Below, one piece after another: positions 7,811 to 16,093 of a stretch of DNA of 64,000 bases. The position numbers and the translations under genes were made by a program. The stretch's first letter is position 1; each line of letters opens with the position of its first letter. The notes below the pieces were generated by a model, which worked only from the letters and a program-made list of their open reading frames with translations, did not search any database and was not told the DNA's origin. Source of the stretch: Pontibaca salina (GTDB lineage: Bacteria > Pseudomonadota > Alphaproteobacteria > Rhodobacterales > Rhodobacteraceae); NCBI RefSeq assembly GCF_016307205.1, contig NZ_JAEIJD010000001.1, positions 62,001 to 126,000 on the forward strand. Direction: 5' to 3'.

Positions 7811-8236
7811 CTAAGCCTCGATCTGCATCGCCGCGCGGAACAGATCGTCCACCTGCTCAGGCGTCAGCTCCAGTGCGGCGGCCAAGGCTGCAATCGTTGG
7901 GCTGTTGCGGCGAAACTCCACCGCCTCGCCCCATGCCAGCTTGGTGAAATCGTCAGCCGCGGCAATGGCCTGCTCGGTCGCGTCCAGCAATCCAGCAGCG
8001 GAGAGCGCGGCCTTGGCCTGAAACCGGCTGGCGACCATGCCCGCGCGCTCTTGCTCCAACGCCTCGACGGGGTCGGGCGGCGTATGCACCCACTGCGTCC
8101 CGTCCCAATCGTAATCCGCGCCGGGTTTCAGCGGCACAGTAACCGTGCCTTCGGGTAAGGCTGCAATCTGCTCCGGCGTTGGCGTCGTGATCGTCTGCCA
8201 ATAGCCGCGCTCCGGGTGATAAAATCCGTGATTCAT
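7811..8236 (-). CDS. Tail-fibre-associated protein (possible fibre chaperone)
   Basis: This 141-residue protein starts at ATG 8236, which overlaps the upstream fibre gene stop as ATGA; the longer frame upstream is not used. The N-terminus (MNHGFYHPERGYWQT, then PLKPGADYDWDGTQWV) resembles tail-fibre assembly and host-specificity accessory proteins that sit just after fibre genes. The C-terminal half is Ala-rich and helical. Function is inferred from position. Confidence 0.55.
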   Translation of the reverse strand: MNHGFYHPERGYWQTITTPTPEQIAALPEGTVTVPLKPGADYDWDGTQWVHTPPDPVEALEQERAGMVASRFQAKAALSAAGLLDATEQAIAAADDFTKLAWGEAVEFRRNSPTIAALAAALELTPEQVDDLFRAAMQIEA

Positions 8237-9051
8237 AAGATTAATTCCGCCCATGCGTTAATATTAGAGCCTTCGACCCTGTACGTATCTCCTGGGGGTA
8301 CCTCCGCCCGCACGGGAAACGTCATGCCACCCGATCCGCTAGTCCTGCCTATCTCTGTCACCCTAAAGCCATTGACCAATATCTTCAGTGACCCCGATGA
8401 TGGGACACCTCTTATTACGGACACTACAATCGTGCGGCCCGTGGTGTTTACATAGTCCGTATCAACCGACCGGCTGGCAGTCACATCCTGCCACGACTGC
8501 CCCACCCCCGAAGCCACTCCAGCAACCATCGCTGGCGTCATCCACACATCGTCCCGCGTGCCTGCTTGCGCCTCGGCGGGGGTGGCCTTGTCGGCGTCGG
8601 ACATAACTTTGCGCCACGGCCTCCAGCCGCTGTCATAGGTGCGCCACGTCAACACGGAGCCGCTTTGTGTGTGTACCGCAATCTGGAAGAACTCGCCGCT
8701 GCCACCGCGCCCCACAATTACCGCGCCGCCGGTGTATCCCGTAGGCTTGGTTCCTGCTGTGGTCGCGTCAAAGTAGTACGCCCCGGCAGCCATGTTGGGG
8801 TCGTCTATATTCGCCAACAGAGACGCGCTCCCTGTCTCTCCCAGCCCAAACGCGCCGACTGCCATCAGCCGCCCCGGCGTGGTGTCGGTCAGACTGGCCT
8901 GCACCGAGAAGAAATCGTTCGGGTCGACGTTGTTCAACTGCGCCGTGAGGTCGTTCACGATCCAGTCAAACATATTCAACGCTTGCGTGTTGAAATTCAC
9001 GGGATCGGTGAATTGCGGAACGGGTGGCATCCCCGTGATGGGTATCGTCAT
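8233..9051 (-). CDS. Tail fibre / receptor-binding protein
   Basis: A 272-residue protein with a fibre-like composition (Gly, Thr, Ser, aromatic) and the pattern FFQIAVHTQSGSVLTWRTYD, common in phage tail-fibre domains where a Trp-Arg pair precedes a Gly-rich turn. It overlaps the upstream baseplate-like gene by 4 bp and the downstream chaperone-like gene by ATGA. It probably makes contact with the host surface. No catalytic motif is seen. Confidence 0.7.
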   Translation of the reverse strand: MTIPITGMPPVPQFTDPVNFNTQALNMFDWIVNDLTAQLNNVDPNDFFSVQASLTDTTPGRLMAVGAFGLGETGSASLLANIDDPNMAAGAYYFDATTAGTKPTGYTGGAVIVGRGGSGEFFQIAVHTQSGSVLTWRTYDSGWRPWRKVMSDADKATPAEAQAGTRDDVWMTPAMVAGVASGVGQSWQDVTASRSVDTDYVNTTGRTIVVSVIRGVPSSGSLKILVNGFRVTEIGRTSGSGGMTFPVRAEVPPGDTYRVEGSNINAWAELIL

Positions 9052-9956
9052 GTCAGACCCTCTATTTTGAGATTGGCATAGGAAGTCCCACCAGCATTCA
9101 GCGGGATTTCAAAGTCTTGAAAGAAACCGTAGACCTGCGCGCCGAACTCCATCGCATCCTCAGACACATAGTAATAGCTCGGCGTGGCCCGCTGTTTTGA
9201 GAGCAGGCGCTTGACGTTGTGCGCAGTGCGGGATGGCAGGGCGAATTGATAGCTGGTCGTGTCTGCAAAGGCGCGCTCGACAATGATGCTATCACCGAAT
9301 TGATTTCGGTCCTTTGTTGAGAAATCCTTGATGCCCGTTGCCGTGCCGGACATTGTTATTCCGAGCGTATAGGACGGCCCCGTGATAATCTGACCGACAG
9401 ACACGGTGGCCGATGCGGTTTCCGCGAAAAGCTCGATCAGGATCTCATTGCCGGGATAGCCGGGGATATTGGCGAACACCATCTCCTGCATGATCGACAG
9501 CGACAGATCGACGGTGAAGAATGTCCAATAATCGTAGATTGCGCTGATACCGCCGATGAATTGCTCTTTGTCATACAGCCTCTGGCCCGACGCCGAAAAC
9601 ACCTGAACGCGCGCCCGGTACGCGCCGAGATTGACGAAAGCCACAGCTCCCACCGCCTCGGCTGGCGTGATCCGATAGGTGATCTTCTCGACCTGCTGCA
9701 CCGGGTCAGACACCAGCTTGTCAAACGCCTTCCAGCGGTTGGTGGCGTAGAGGTCGATCCAGTTGGTGCCATCATCGGTGCGCGGGTCATTGCCGCTATT
9801 GCCCGCCACCGCCGATCGATAGACGCGGTGATCGAGCATGACCTCGGCGCCATCGCCATAGGTCGTGCCAGCGGCCCACACCGGCGCGTCATCTTCTGGC
9901 ACGTCGCTTGAGACCAGCTGCCCGTCCGTCATGGTAATCGGCGCGATCATCTTCAT
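9048..9956 (-). CDS. Tail-tip/baseplate protein with carbohydrate-binding-like N-terminus
   Basis: A 302-residue protein translated with 4-bp overlap after the tape measure gene. Residues about 24-72 (VWAAGTTYGDGAEVMLDHRV, then YRSAVAGNSGNDP and W) match the aromatic layout of family 5/12 carbohydrate-binding modules. The remaining beta-rich region contains a jelly-roll-like stretch (YDYWTFFTVDL). It occupies the place of distal tail and tail-tip proteins, so a tip or adaptor role is likely. Confidence 0.65.
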   Translation of the reverse strand: MKMIAPITMTDGQLVSSDVPEDDAPVWAAGTTYGDGAEVMLDHRVYRSAVAGNSGNDPRTDDGTNWIDLYATNRWKAFDKLVSDPVQQVEKITYRITPAEAVGAVAFVNLGAYRARVQVFSASGQRLYDKEQFIGGISAIYDYWTFFTVDLSLSIMQEMVFANIPGYPGNEILIELFAETASATVSVGQIITGPSYTLGITMSGTATGIKDFSTKDRNQFGDSIIVERAFADTTSYQFALPSRTAHNVKRLLSKQRATPSYYYVSEDAMEFGAQVYGFFQDFEIPLNAGGTSYANLKIEGLT

Positions 9957-12900
9957 TGCGTGCGCTCCATTGGCATTCCCGTCCTATCCCACTTTTCCAG
10001 CGTGTCGGCGGTGGTTTTGCGCTGCTGGTCGGCCCGCAGCCCAAGCTGGCGATTTTCCTCGCGCAGCAGCCGGATTTCCTCGCGCAGCCCGTCAAAGCGC
10101 TCCGCAATCTGCTGCTCGGAGGTTTTGCCGCTCCCGGCGGTGAGATCAATCGGCCCGCTGGCCGTGCCATAGACATTGCCGGAGCCGAATTGCGCCAGCA
10201 CCCGCGCCGCCGTTTCGCGGTAGGCAAGGTCACTGACGGATTGCGCCTTGATGTCGCGCAGATAGCCCCGCACCGCCTGCATGTCGCCCGCCTGCGCCGC
10301 CGCCACCACTTCGGCCATATGGATGCCGCCGCGCGCCGCGTATTGGCCCCGACTGGTCGGCATCAGATCCAAGTCGGTGAGGATCGAACGCACCATGTCG
10401 CGGGTGCGCTTGGTCAATTCCTCGACCGGAGCCAGCACGTCATTCATGCCGCCCGCGAGCTTCATAAGCTCGGCGTAAAGGGTTGCGCCTTCATGGCTGG
10501 TGGTGTCGATCCCCTCGATCAGGTCACGGAATGCCTTGCGGCTCGTTGGCATGGCATAGCCCAGTTCCTCGAATGCCTCGCCCAAGCGCCGCGTGGTCGT
10601 GTCCAGCCGCTCTTGCTCGGTGTAGAAGTTCTGCCAGAACACCCCGACCGCCTGCGTCATCGCGTCCAGCCCGCCGAACGCATCGACCAGCGTGGACGCC
10701 AGATCGCCGCCCTTGAGCGTGGCGTCCATCAGCGTGTGGCCGAGCAGGTCCATTGCATCGTTGACGCCAGTGATCGCAAGATAGATCCGCTGCAAAGTTT
10801 CGGTTGCGCCTTCGCCTTCGCGCTGGATTTCTAGAAAGGCGTCGGACAGCCGCCTTACAGTCTTTGTTGCCTGCGACGCATCACGCCCTGCGTACTTGCT
10901 AAATAATCCAATGTTGCCGAGCCTTTCGCTTAGGAAGGCGAACACCTTGTTCCCCGCCCACCCGGAAGTGGAGTCCGTGACTGCGCTTGTGGTGCTGAAG
11001 ATCTCCGCAACCATTTTGTCGGAAAACTCGCCAAGCGCCTCGGCAATTTTCTCCTGCTGTTTTTCCTTGCTCAGCCCCTTCAGCGACAGGGTGAAAGCGG
11101 CGCTGAAATTATCCAGCGCATCCTCGCCCGCGCCGAAGGCCGAGGCCATTTCCAGCACACTTGCGCCCATGCTATCGACGGTGCTCTGAATGCCGGAAGT
11201 CATCTCCTTGCCAGCGTTCTTATAGGTGGTGCGGGTCTTCTTGCTCAGCCCCCAGAACTTCGACTTTTCGACTTTCTTGAAGGTCTGCGCCAGCACGTCC
11301 ATGTTCTTGACCGTGACGCGGATGCCGCTGTCGAGCAGCTTGGTCTTGGTCTTGAAAAACGACACCGCCGCCGCAATCCCAAGGATGGGAAGCGCCACTG
11401 CGCCAAGCGCCGCCCCCGCGGTAGCCATCGCACCGCCGCCCGCCAGCGCCGCGTTAGCCCCGATGGCGAAGGGGTTGAAGCCCGCAAGCCCGATGCCCAT
11501 CGCATTGCCGAAGCCGCCAATAAGCCCGGTCCCGACCGTGCCAGCCGCCGTGCTGCCAAGGGTGCCGAGAATGCCGCCGCCGATGCCGCCAAACTGGCCG
11601 AGCATCCCCAGCCCGCCGCCGCCAGCGCCGCCCATCGCGCTTGCCGCCGTCCCGGCAACCCCGCCACTCATGCCGATGCTGATCGGTATTCTGTTCGCAT
11701 TGGCGGTGAAAATCATCTTCAAGAGCATTTGCTTGAACGTGTCCAACACGCCCTTTGCAAAGCCCTTGAAGTCCTTGAACCCGCGCCCGACAAAATCACC
11801 CCACGCGCGCGACAGAGAGTCGATCAGGGGGTTTTGCTCTTGCAGGCCGATGTTCATCTGCTCGATGTCGCCAGCTGCATCTAGGGCTGCCGCTCCCGCG
11901 CCGCCAGTTGCGGCAGACAGCCCTTTTATTGAAATCGTCAGATCCTTAGCAAGCTCAAGCTCTTTTGACATGGTTTCAGACTTTGCGCCGGTTACAGCTT
12001 TTGCCGCCCGATCGAGCGCCCGCTTCGCCTCGTCCAGAACCTTGCGCGCCCGTTCGGCTCTTTCCTCTGCCTTTGCGACTTGGCGATCAAGCGCCGCATC
12101 CATCTTTGAACTATCTTTGCCTTGCAAATACCAATCATTCTCAAATTCTTGGCTTGCCGTTTGCTTGATCGCCTCCATCTTTGCGACCTCTGCTTCGGCA
12201 GCAGCAAGCGCGCTCTGGGCCAGCTTGTAGTTGTTATTCGCTAACTCCACCGCCTCCTTGCCCGCGCTCGGCGCCGCTGTTTGGTAGAAAGTGCCAAGCA
12301 CGGCATTAAGGGCCTCTTGCGACTCCTTCGCGCTGTCGATTGCCTCTGTGACCGGGTGAACGCTCTTCTTGAACCCCAGCATGTAAGTCGCGGCCCCAGC
12401 GACCAGCGCCGCAAGCACACCCCACGGCCCCCCAGCAAGCGCCACTGCGCCCCGTAGCAGGGTCAGCGCGCCGGTAAGAAGCCCCACACCCTTTGTCGCC
12501 GCTGCAAGAGCAAGGACGAGCCTAACACCGGCGACTGCGGTCAGCGCTGCAAGCGACGCGGCAAGAACGTCCAAACTGCCCGCCAGCCCGTCGATCATGG
12601 ACCGCAACAAGCCGCCTTCGCGCAGGCTGTTGGTCATGGCCTCGGCAAAGCGCCCCAATGCCGGCACAAGTTCAACCGCCAGGCGCTGGCCCAAATATTG
12701 CGTGATTAGGCTAAGCCGCCCGATCTGGTCATTAGCCGCCTCGATCTTGCCCGCGTCCACCGCGCTTAATGCAAGCCCGTAATCCGCAATGTCCTTTCGG
12801 GCATCGCGCAGCGCATCACCGCCCTGCTGCACCAGCAGAACCATCTCGCGGTTGCGGATGCCCAGATCCCGCAAGACCGCCGAGGCCTCGCCGGTGGACA

Positions 12901-13354
12901 GGCCAAGTTCTTTCACCCGGTCGGCAATAGTCGCCAGCTTTTCGTCCGCCGTGCTGCCTTCAAGCGCCTTGGCCGACAGCCCCAGCGCCTTAAGCGCCCG
13001 GTCGGCATTTCCAGATACGCCGATGTTCGCGATCTCGCGCTCAAGCGTCTGCACGTCATTTGTCAGGCTCGACAGGGAAACACCCGCTTCACCGGCGGCA
13101 AGCTCCATCGCCCGAAAGCCGCCGATGCTGGTATCCAGCCGCCGCGCCGCTTTCGCCACGCGGTCGATCTCTTGCGCGCCCTTGATCGCCGCCGCTGAAA
13201 TGGCCGCACCCATCGCGGTTGCCACGCCAGCCATAGCCGCAAACTGATTGCGCGCGACTTTCAGTCGCTTCTGGGCGTCGGACATGCCGCGGCTGAACTT
13301 GGCGGAGTTCAAGCCGAGATCCACGCGCAAGCTGCCGATGACGGATGATGCCAT
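9953..13354 (-). CDS. Tail tape measure protein
   Basis: At 1133 residues this is by far the longest phage gene. The N-terminus (LGLNSAKFSRGMSDAQKRL) is typical of tape measure proteins, followed by long helical segments, a first hydrophobic region around residues 255-325, and a very Gly/Ala-rich hydrophobic stretch at about 545-665 likely to enter the host membrane during DNA injection. It sets tail length. It is preceded by a terminator that separates it from the regulatory island, and its stop overlaps the next gene. The long opposite-strand frame at 11226-12230 is a shadow of this gene. Confidence 0.92.
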   Translation of the reverse strand: MASSVIGSLRVDLGLNSAKFSRGMSDAQKRLKVARNQFAAMAGVATAMGAAISAAAIKGAQEIDRVAKAARRLDTSIGGFRAMELAAGEAGVSLSSLTNDVQTLEREIANIGVSGNADRALKALGLSAKALEGSTADEKLATIADRVKELGLSTGEASAVLRDLGIRNREMVLLVQQGGDALRDARKDIADYGLALSAVDAGKIEAANDQIGRLSLITQYLGQRLAVELVPALGRFAEAMTNSLREGGLLRSMIDGLAGSLDVLAASLAALTAVAGVRLVLALAAATKGVGLLTGALTLLRGAVALAGGPWGVLAALVAGAATYMLGFKKSVHPVTEAIDSAKESQEALNAVLGTFYQTAAPSAGKEAVELANNNYKLAQSALAAAEAEVAKMEAIKQTASQEFENDWYLQGKDSSKMDAALDRQVAKAEERAERARKVLDEAKRALDRAAKAVTGAKSETMSKELELAKDLTISIKGLSAATGGAGAAALDAAGDIEQMNIGLQEQNPLIDSLSRAWGDFVGRGFKDFKGFAKGVLDTFKQMLLKMIFTANANRIPISIGMSGGVAGTAASAMGGAGGGGLGMLGQFGGIGGGILGTLGSTAAGTVGTGLIGGFGNAMGIGLAGFNPFAIGANAALAGGGAMATAGAALGAVALPILGIAAAVSFFKTKTKLLDSGIRVTVKNMDVLAQTFKKVEKSKFWGLSKKTRTTYKNAGKEMTSGIQSTVDSMGASVLEMASAFGAGEDALDNFSAAFTLSLKGLSKEKQQEKIAEALGEFSDKMVAEIFSTTSAVTDSTSGWAGNKVFAFLSERLGNIGLFSKYAGRDASQATKTVRRLSDAFLEIQREGEGATETLQRIYLAITGVNDAMDLLGHTLMDATLKGGDLASTLVDAFGGLDAMTQAVGVFWQNFYTEQERLDTTTRRLGEAFEELGYAMPTSRKAFRDLIEGIDTTSHEGATLYAELMKLAGGMNDVLAPVEELTKRTRDMVRSILTDLDLMPTSRGQYAARGGIHMAEVVAAAQAGDMQAVRGYLRDIKAQSVSDLAYRETAARVLAQFGSGNVYGTASGPIDLTAGSGKTSEQQIAERFDGLREEIRLLREENRQLGLRADQQRKTTADTLEKWDRTGMPMERTQ

Positions 13355-13374
13355 GATGAACTCCTAGTTAATGC

Positions 13375-13407
13375 AAAAAAGGCCCCGAAGCGTTGCCGCT
13401 CGGAGCC
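13375..13407 (-). terminator. Intrinsic terminator of the regulatory island
   Basis: On the minus strand a GGCTCCGAGCG/CGCTTCGGGGCC stem (one G-U pair, one bulge) with a GCAA loop is followed by six T residues at 13380-13375. It lies after the Tat-signal gene and 20 bp before the tape measure start, so the Rha-Tat genes end independently of the tail operon, or late transcription must read through. Confidence 0.72.
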
Positions 13408-13432
13408 TTGGTTTGTTCAGTTTCAATTTAGA

Positions 13433-13873
13433 TCAGGCGAATGCCTGCTCCATCTTGCAATCCGGCGGCAGACTGTTCTGCCCGCTGGCAGCGCGCCAGA
13501 TGGCTCGCATAAGCTTTCTGTGCGGCTCATTCGCTCGCTCTGCATATTCTTTATGCTCAGGCACAACGCTCGGACCCTCCAAGTCCCAGAGAACATGCGA
13601 TAAAGCCGCAATGCCCTCTGTCGAGGTCGGGGTCATTTCAATCATTGCCCAGAATGCATCATCTTCCTTAGCCTGTGCGGCCATGCTTTCAGGCATATCC
13701 CAGTCGCCATTGCCGGGAAGATCCGCGTAGAGGTACCACTCCTTTCGCGCATCAACCCACTGACGATACAGCGGCAAGATCGGGTCTGCCTCCTCATGCG
13801 CCAACGTTGCCGCCGGCAACGTGCTCACGGCCAGAGCGGCAGGCGCGGCTTTCATAAAATCACGGCGCTTCAT
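13433..13873 (-). CDS. Tat-signal exported phage protein, unknown function
   Basis: The 146-residue protein starts at ATG 13873, overlapping the Rha stop as ATGA. Its N-terminus MKRRDFMKAAPAALAVSTLP has the twin-arginine pattern (RRDFMK), a mild hydrophobic stretch and a probable cleavage after TLAHA-like residues. The mature part is helical and acidic, with several Trp and Tyr residues and no recognised domain. Tat export suggests a folded periplasmic product. It is part of an accessory island inside the tail genes and ends at its own terminator. Confidence 0.75.
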   Translation of the reverse strand: MKRRDFMKAAPAALAVSTLPAATLAHEEADPILPLYRQWVDARKEWYLYADLPGNGDWDMPESMAAQAKEDDAFWAMIEMTPTSTEGIAALSHVLWDLEGPSVVPEHKEYAERANEPHRKLMRAIWRAASGQNSLPPDCKMEQAFA

Positions 13874-14628
13874 TTTGCACCCCCGATCAACTTGGCGGTC
13901 GGAAAGATCAGCCTTGCCAGCACCGACAGCCCCTTGGTTGTGACCCTCACCTGCTCGGTTACCTTCTCGCTGCCATCCGCGCGCAATACAGTCGTGGTCT
14001 TGTGCTCCAGCAGCCCCCGATTGCACTTATCCTGATAGCCGAGCCAGCTACCCGCACCAGCACGCTTGTAAATCCAGCCGTTATGCGACAGCCAGTCGAA
14101 CAGGTCTTTTGGGCGCATACCGAGGTTCTTGGCGGATTCCGTCACGTTCAGCGATCCGTCCGCCTTGGTCAGTCGCTCATGTGCTGCCACGTCCTCCTGC
14201 ATAGACTCGATCTGCTTGGCCTGCTCCTGATTGACCTCGATCAGCTGCACCGCGATCTGCGTTAGTTGGCCTTGGTTTCGCACGTCGATCACCGGCTGCC
14301 GTAGCTTTGCCTCCATCGCGTTGAAAGCTTCGAGGAACTTGATCTTCCACTCCATCGCCTTCTTGCCGGTGAAGCCCATGACCAGCATTGAATAGCCGTC
14401 GCGGGTCATTTCATACATCTGGTAGGTCTGGCCGTTGGCTGACTCTACATAGGGGGTCTCCTCAAAATTGAGGACACCCCAATCAGGGCTTTCTTCGATC
14501 AGGTTGCGAATGTCGCGCTGAACGTTGTCGTGGCGCTTCCCGAACCGGTCCGCGATGATGCGGCTGGTGGTTTTTAGGCTCTCGCTCACAAGACCGTTGA
14601 AATCGTCGTGCTTTAGTGGCATATTCAT
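13870..14628 (-). CDS. Rha-family phage regulator with KilAC antirepressor domain
   Basis: This 252-residue protein joins an N-terminal Rha domain (SLKTTSRIIADRFGKRHDNV, then YEMTRDGYSMLVMGFTGKKA) to a C-terminal KilAC-type DNA-binding domain (about 155-252, with SAKNLGMRPKDLFDWLSHNG and GSWLGYQ). Such proteins act as antirepressors or expression regulators in temperate phages. ATG 14628 is chosen because AAGGAAG lies 8 bp upstream; an in-frame ATG at 14718 lacks a site. It is transcribed after the small Arc-type gene and could be its target, like P22 Ant under Arc/Mnt control. Confidence 0.88.
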   Translation of the reverse strand: MNMPLKHDDFNGLVSESLKTTSRIIADRFGKRHDNVQRDIRNLIEESPDWGVLNFEETPYVESANGQTYQMYEMTRDGYSMLVMGFTGKKAMEWKIKFLEAFNAMEAKLRQPVIDVRNQGQLTQIAVQLIEVNQEQAKQIESMQEDVAAHERLTKADGSLNVTESAKNLGMRPKDLFDWLSHNGWIYKRAGAGSWLGYQDKCNRGLLEHKTTTVLRADGSEKVTEQVRVTTKGLSVLARLIFPTAKLIGGAK

Positions 14629-14704
14629 TGCTGAACTTCCTTTCGTTGTTGGGCGGATTTTCATCGAGGCCGTGGGTGTTACAGCACCTGCGGCTTCACT
14701 CGTT

Positions 14705-14875
14705 TCAGGACTCTGCATCTAGCTTTACCCCCTTGATCCGCATCGCGGTCTCGATGGCCGCGATGATCTCAGCGTTCATCGTGCGGTGCTCCTTCTTCGC
14801 TTCCATCTTGATTACGTCCCGCCAACCCGGAGGCAGGCGAAGCATATATTGGTCAATCATCCTTCTATTCATCAT
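14705..14875 (-). CDS. Arc-type ribbon-helix-helix repressor
   Basis: A 56-residue protein not visible as a long frame. Residues 7-45 (IDQYMLRLPPGWRDVIKMEA, then EHRTMNAEIIAAIE) match the Arc/Mnt ribbon-helix-helix fold: a short beta-strand that reads the major groove and two helices. It is divergent from a second protein of the same family at 14959, and precedes the Rha gene. The divergent arrangement and shared repeats between them suggest mutual or self-regulation. Confidence 0.85.
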   Translation of the reverse strand: MMNRRMIDQYMLRLPPGWRDVIKMEAKKEHRTMNAEIIAAIETAMRIKGVKLDAES

Positions 14876-14890
14876 CAGGTCCCCTTTATA

Positions 14891-14953
14891 TCCTAATGGT
14901 AGGCATAGCCTAAGGCTACTATTGAGGTCAATAGCTTTTATACCCTAAGGCTA
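14891..14953. promoter_or_regulatory. Divergent operator region between two Arc-type genes
   Basis: TAGCCTAAGGCTA (14906-14918) is palindromic except for its centre, and a near copy TACCCTAAGGCTA lies at 14941-14953, 35 bp further on. A half-related CCTAATGGTAGG is at 14893. These repeats fall in the 83-bp gap between the divergent RHH genes, next to the second gene start, and are the likely binding sites of one or both proteins. Confidence 0.65.
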
Positions 14954-14958
14954 CAAGG

Positions 14959-15285
14959 ATGTCAGAGCCACAGAACCGAACACTCACTGAGCAATTTATG
15001 CTCCGCCTTCCCGACGGGATGCGCGACCGCATTAAGGACGCCGCCGCCAACAACAACCGATCCATGAACGCCGAGATCGTCGCCACGTTGGAAGAGAAGT
15101 ATCCAGCACCCTCAGACGTGATGCACATCCACCTAAGCAACATCAGGCGTGCGCTGGACATCTACGAGCGGACCACAGACCCCCGCGAGCGCTTGCGGCT
15201 GCAAGCGCTTGTTGAAGGGATGGCGACGCTTGGTCACGATTTAGAAGTGACGTTTGATGACCCATCCCCCTCCGACGACGACTAG
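14959..15285 (+). CDS. Arc-family ribbon-helix-helix protein with C-terminal extension
   Basis: A 108-residue protein. Residues 8-48 (LTEQFMLRLPDGMRDRIKDA, then NNNRSMNAEIVATLEEKY) form the ribbon-helix-helix domain, very similar to the divergent 56-residue protein. A further 55-residue helical, acidic extension is absent from that paralog and may bring oligomerisation or a partner. It points against the late operon, so it is likely expressed in the lysogen or early. Confidence 0.85.
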   Translation: MSEPQNRTLTEQFMLRLPDGMRDRIKDAAANNNRSMNAEIVATLEEKYPAPSDVMHIHLSNIRRALDIYERTTDPRERLRLQALVEGMATLGHDLEVTFDDPSPSDDD

Positions 15286-15286
15286 A

Positions 15287-15535
15287 TGGCGTATTCCTTC
15301 CCCCGCCAAACGTAGACGCGGTGAAGTTGGTCATCGCTTTTGATTTTTTGGCCAAAAACCATCGCGCAGTAACACGCCAATATTTCAGCGAAGACTTCCA
15401 ACAATATGGACCAGCTCATGAGCATGATCGATCCTTTCTTTCTTCTAGGTGCAACCTTCACGACGGCGACTGACCCTGCGCTTGACTCACAGTTGCGCGA
15501 ATGCGGACACTTGCCGAAACGATCAGGAGAGAATC
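15287..15535. other. Intergenic region in accessory island
   Basis: These 249 bp separate two rightward accessory genes. AGGAG just upstream of 15536 is the ribosome binding site of the next gene. Nothing else is recognised. Confidence 0.4.
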
Positions 15536-15748
15536 ATGAGTTGGCTTTCGCGGCTGTTCGGTAAACCAAAGCCGCCAGACAAGTCCTTCAAGGACAAGCA
15601 CGGGAGCATGTACGTCGATCAAGAGCAAGATCGCAGCTGGATTAACCTTTCATTCAATCCTGACCCACCCCCGAAGAATTTAAGTGGGTTCAATTTGGAA
15701 AGCGCCGTGAAGTCGCCGGCACCCACCATCACATGCCCGCGAATCTAG
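15536..15748 (+). CDS. Small protein, possibly the N-terminal half of a split HIRAN-like gene
   Basis: A 70-residue product beginning MSWLSRLFGKPKPPDKSF behind a good AGGAG site. It ends in NLESAVKSPAPTITCPRI. In the overlapping +1 frame the same DNA (15700-15735) reads KRREVAGTHHHMPANLAFV, which looks like the natural start of the HIRAN-like domain of the next frame. The two frames may therefore be one gene with a frameshift near 15695-15705 (a genuine mutation, a sequencing error or recoding), or two overlapping genes. Confidence 0.5.
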   Translation: MSWLSRLFGKPKPPDKSFKDKHGSMYVDQEQDRSWINLSFNPDPPPKNLSGFNLESAVKSPAPTITCPRI

Positions 15749-16083
15749 CCTTTGTAGATGCAGTTACCAAAGGCAATAACATCGACAAGCCGCACGGCGC
15801 GATCCTGGTAAGCGAAGATACGGACAAATACGACCCGCAACCATATCAAGTATGGGCTTGGGCCTTATCGCCCGAAAACCGCTGGATGATCGGTTACGTT
15901 GACGCAGGTAGCGCCAAGAAACTGCGATCCCTCCCAAGTGAAATGCCGATATCAATCCGTCTTGAAGGCCTTCGGCAATGGCAACTTGAAGACAAAAAGC
16001 GCCTCTATATCAGCTACTCTATCCTGACCCCATCCAAGCCAGAGAGGCGCAAGAACGGCTGGCTGGCAGAGGAGGAAACTTGA
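15733..16083 (+). CDS. HIRAN-like domain protein
   Basis: A 116-residue frame overlapping the previous one by 16 bp. The pattern FVDAV, then ILVSEDTDKYDPQPYQVWAW and WMIGYVDAGSAKKL resembles the HIRAN fold (conserved acidic-D-x-x-DP-x-A-V, then IGY), a small beta-barrel that binds DNA ends or stalled forks in SWI2/SNF2-type proteins and also occurs alone in phages. The ATG at 15733 lacks its own ribosome binding site, supporting coupling or fusion to the upstream frame. Located between the tail assembly chaperones and the Arc genes, opposite to late transcription. Confidence 0.5.
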   Translation: MPANLAFVDAVTKGNNIDKPHGAILVSEDTDKYDPQPYQVWAWALSPENRWMIGYVDAGSAKKLRSLPSEMPISIRLEGLRQWQLEDKKRLYISYSILTPSKPERRKNGWLAEEET

Positions 16084-16093
16084 TGTCTCCTCA

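Noticed and set aside
11226-12230. Long plus-strand frame (334 codons) in the tape measure region
   Set aside because: It is opposite the tape measure gene, low-complexity Pro/Ala/Ser composition, no ribosome binding site; typical shadow of a high-GC gene.
15143-15355. Minus-strand frame opposite the Arc-like gene extension
   Set aside because: Overlaps a gene with a clear RHH domain, no ribosome binding site.
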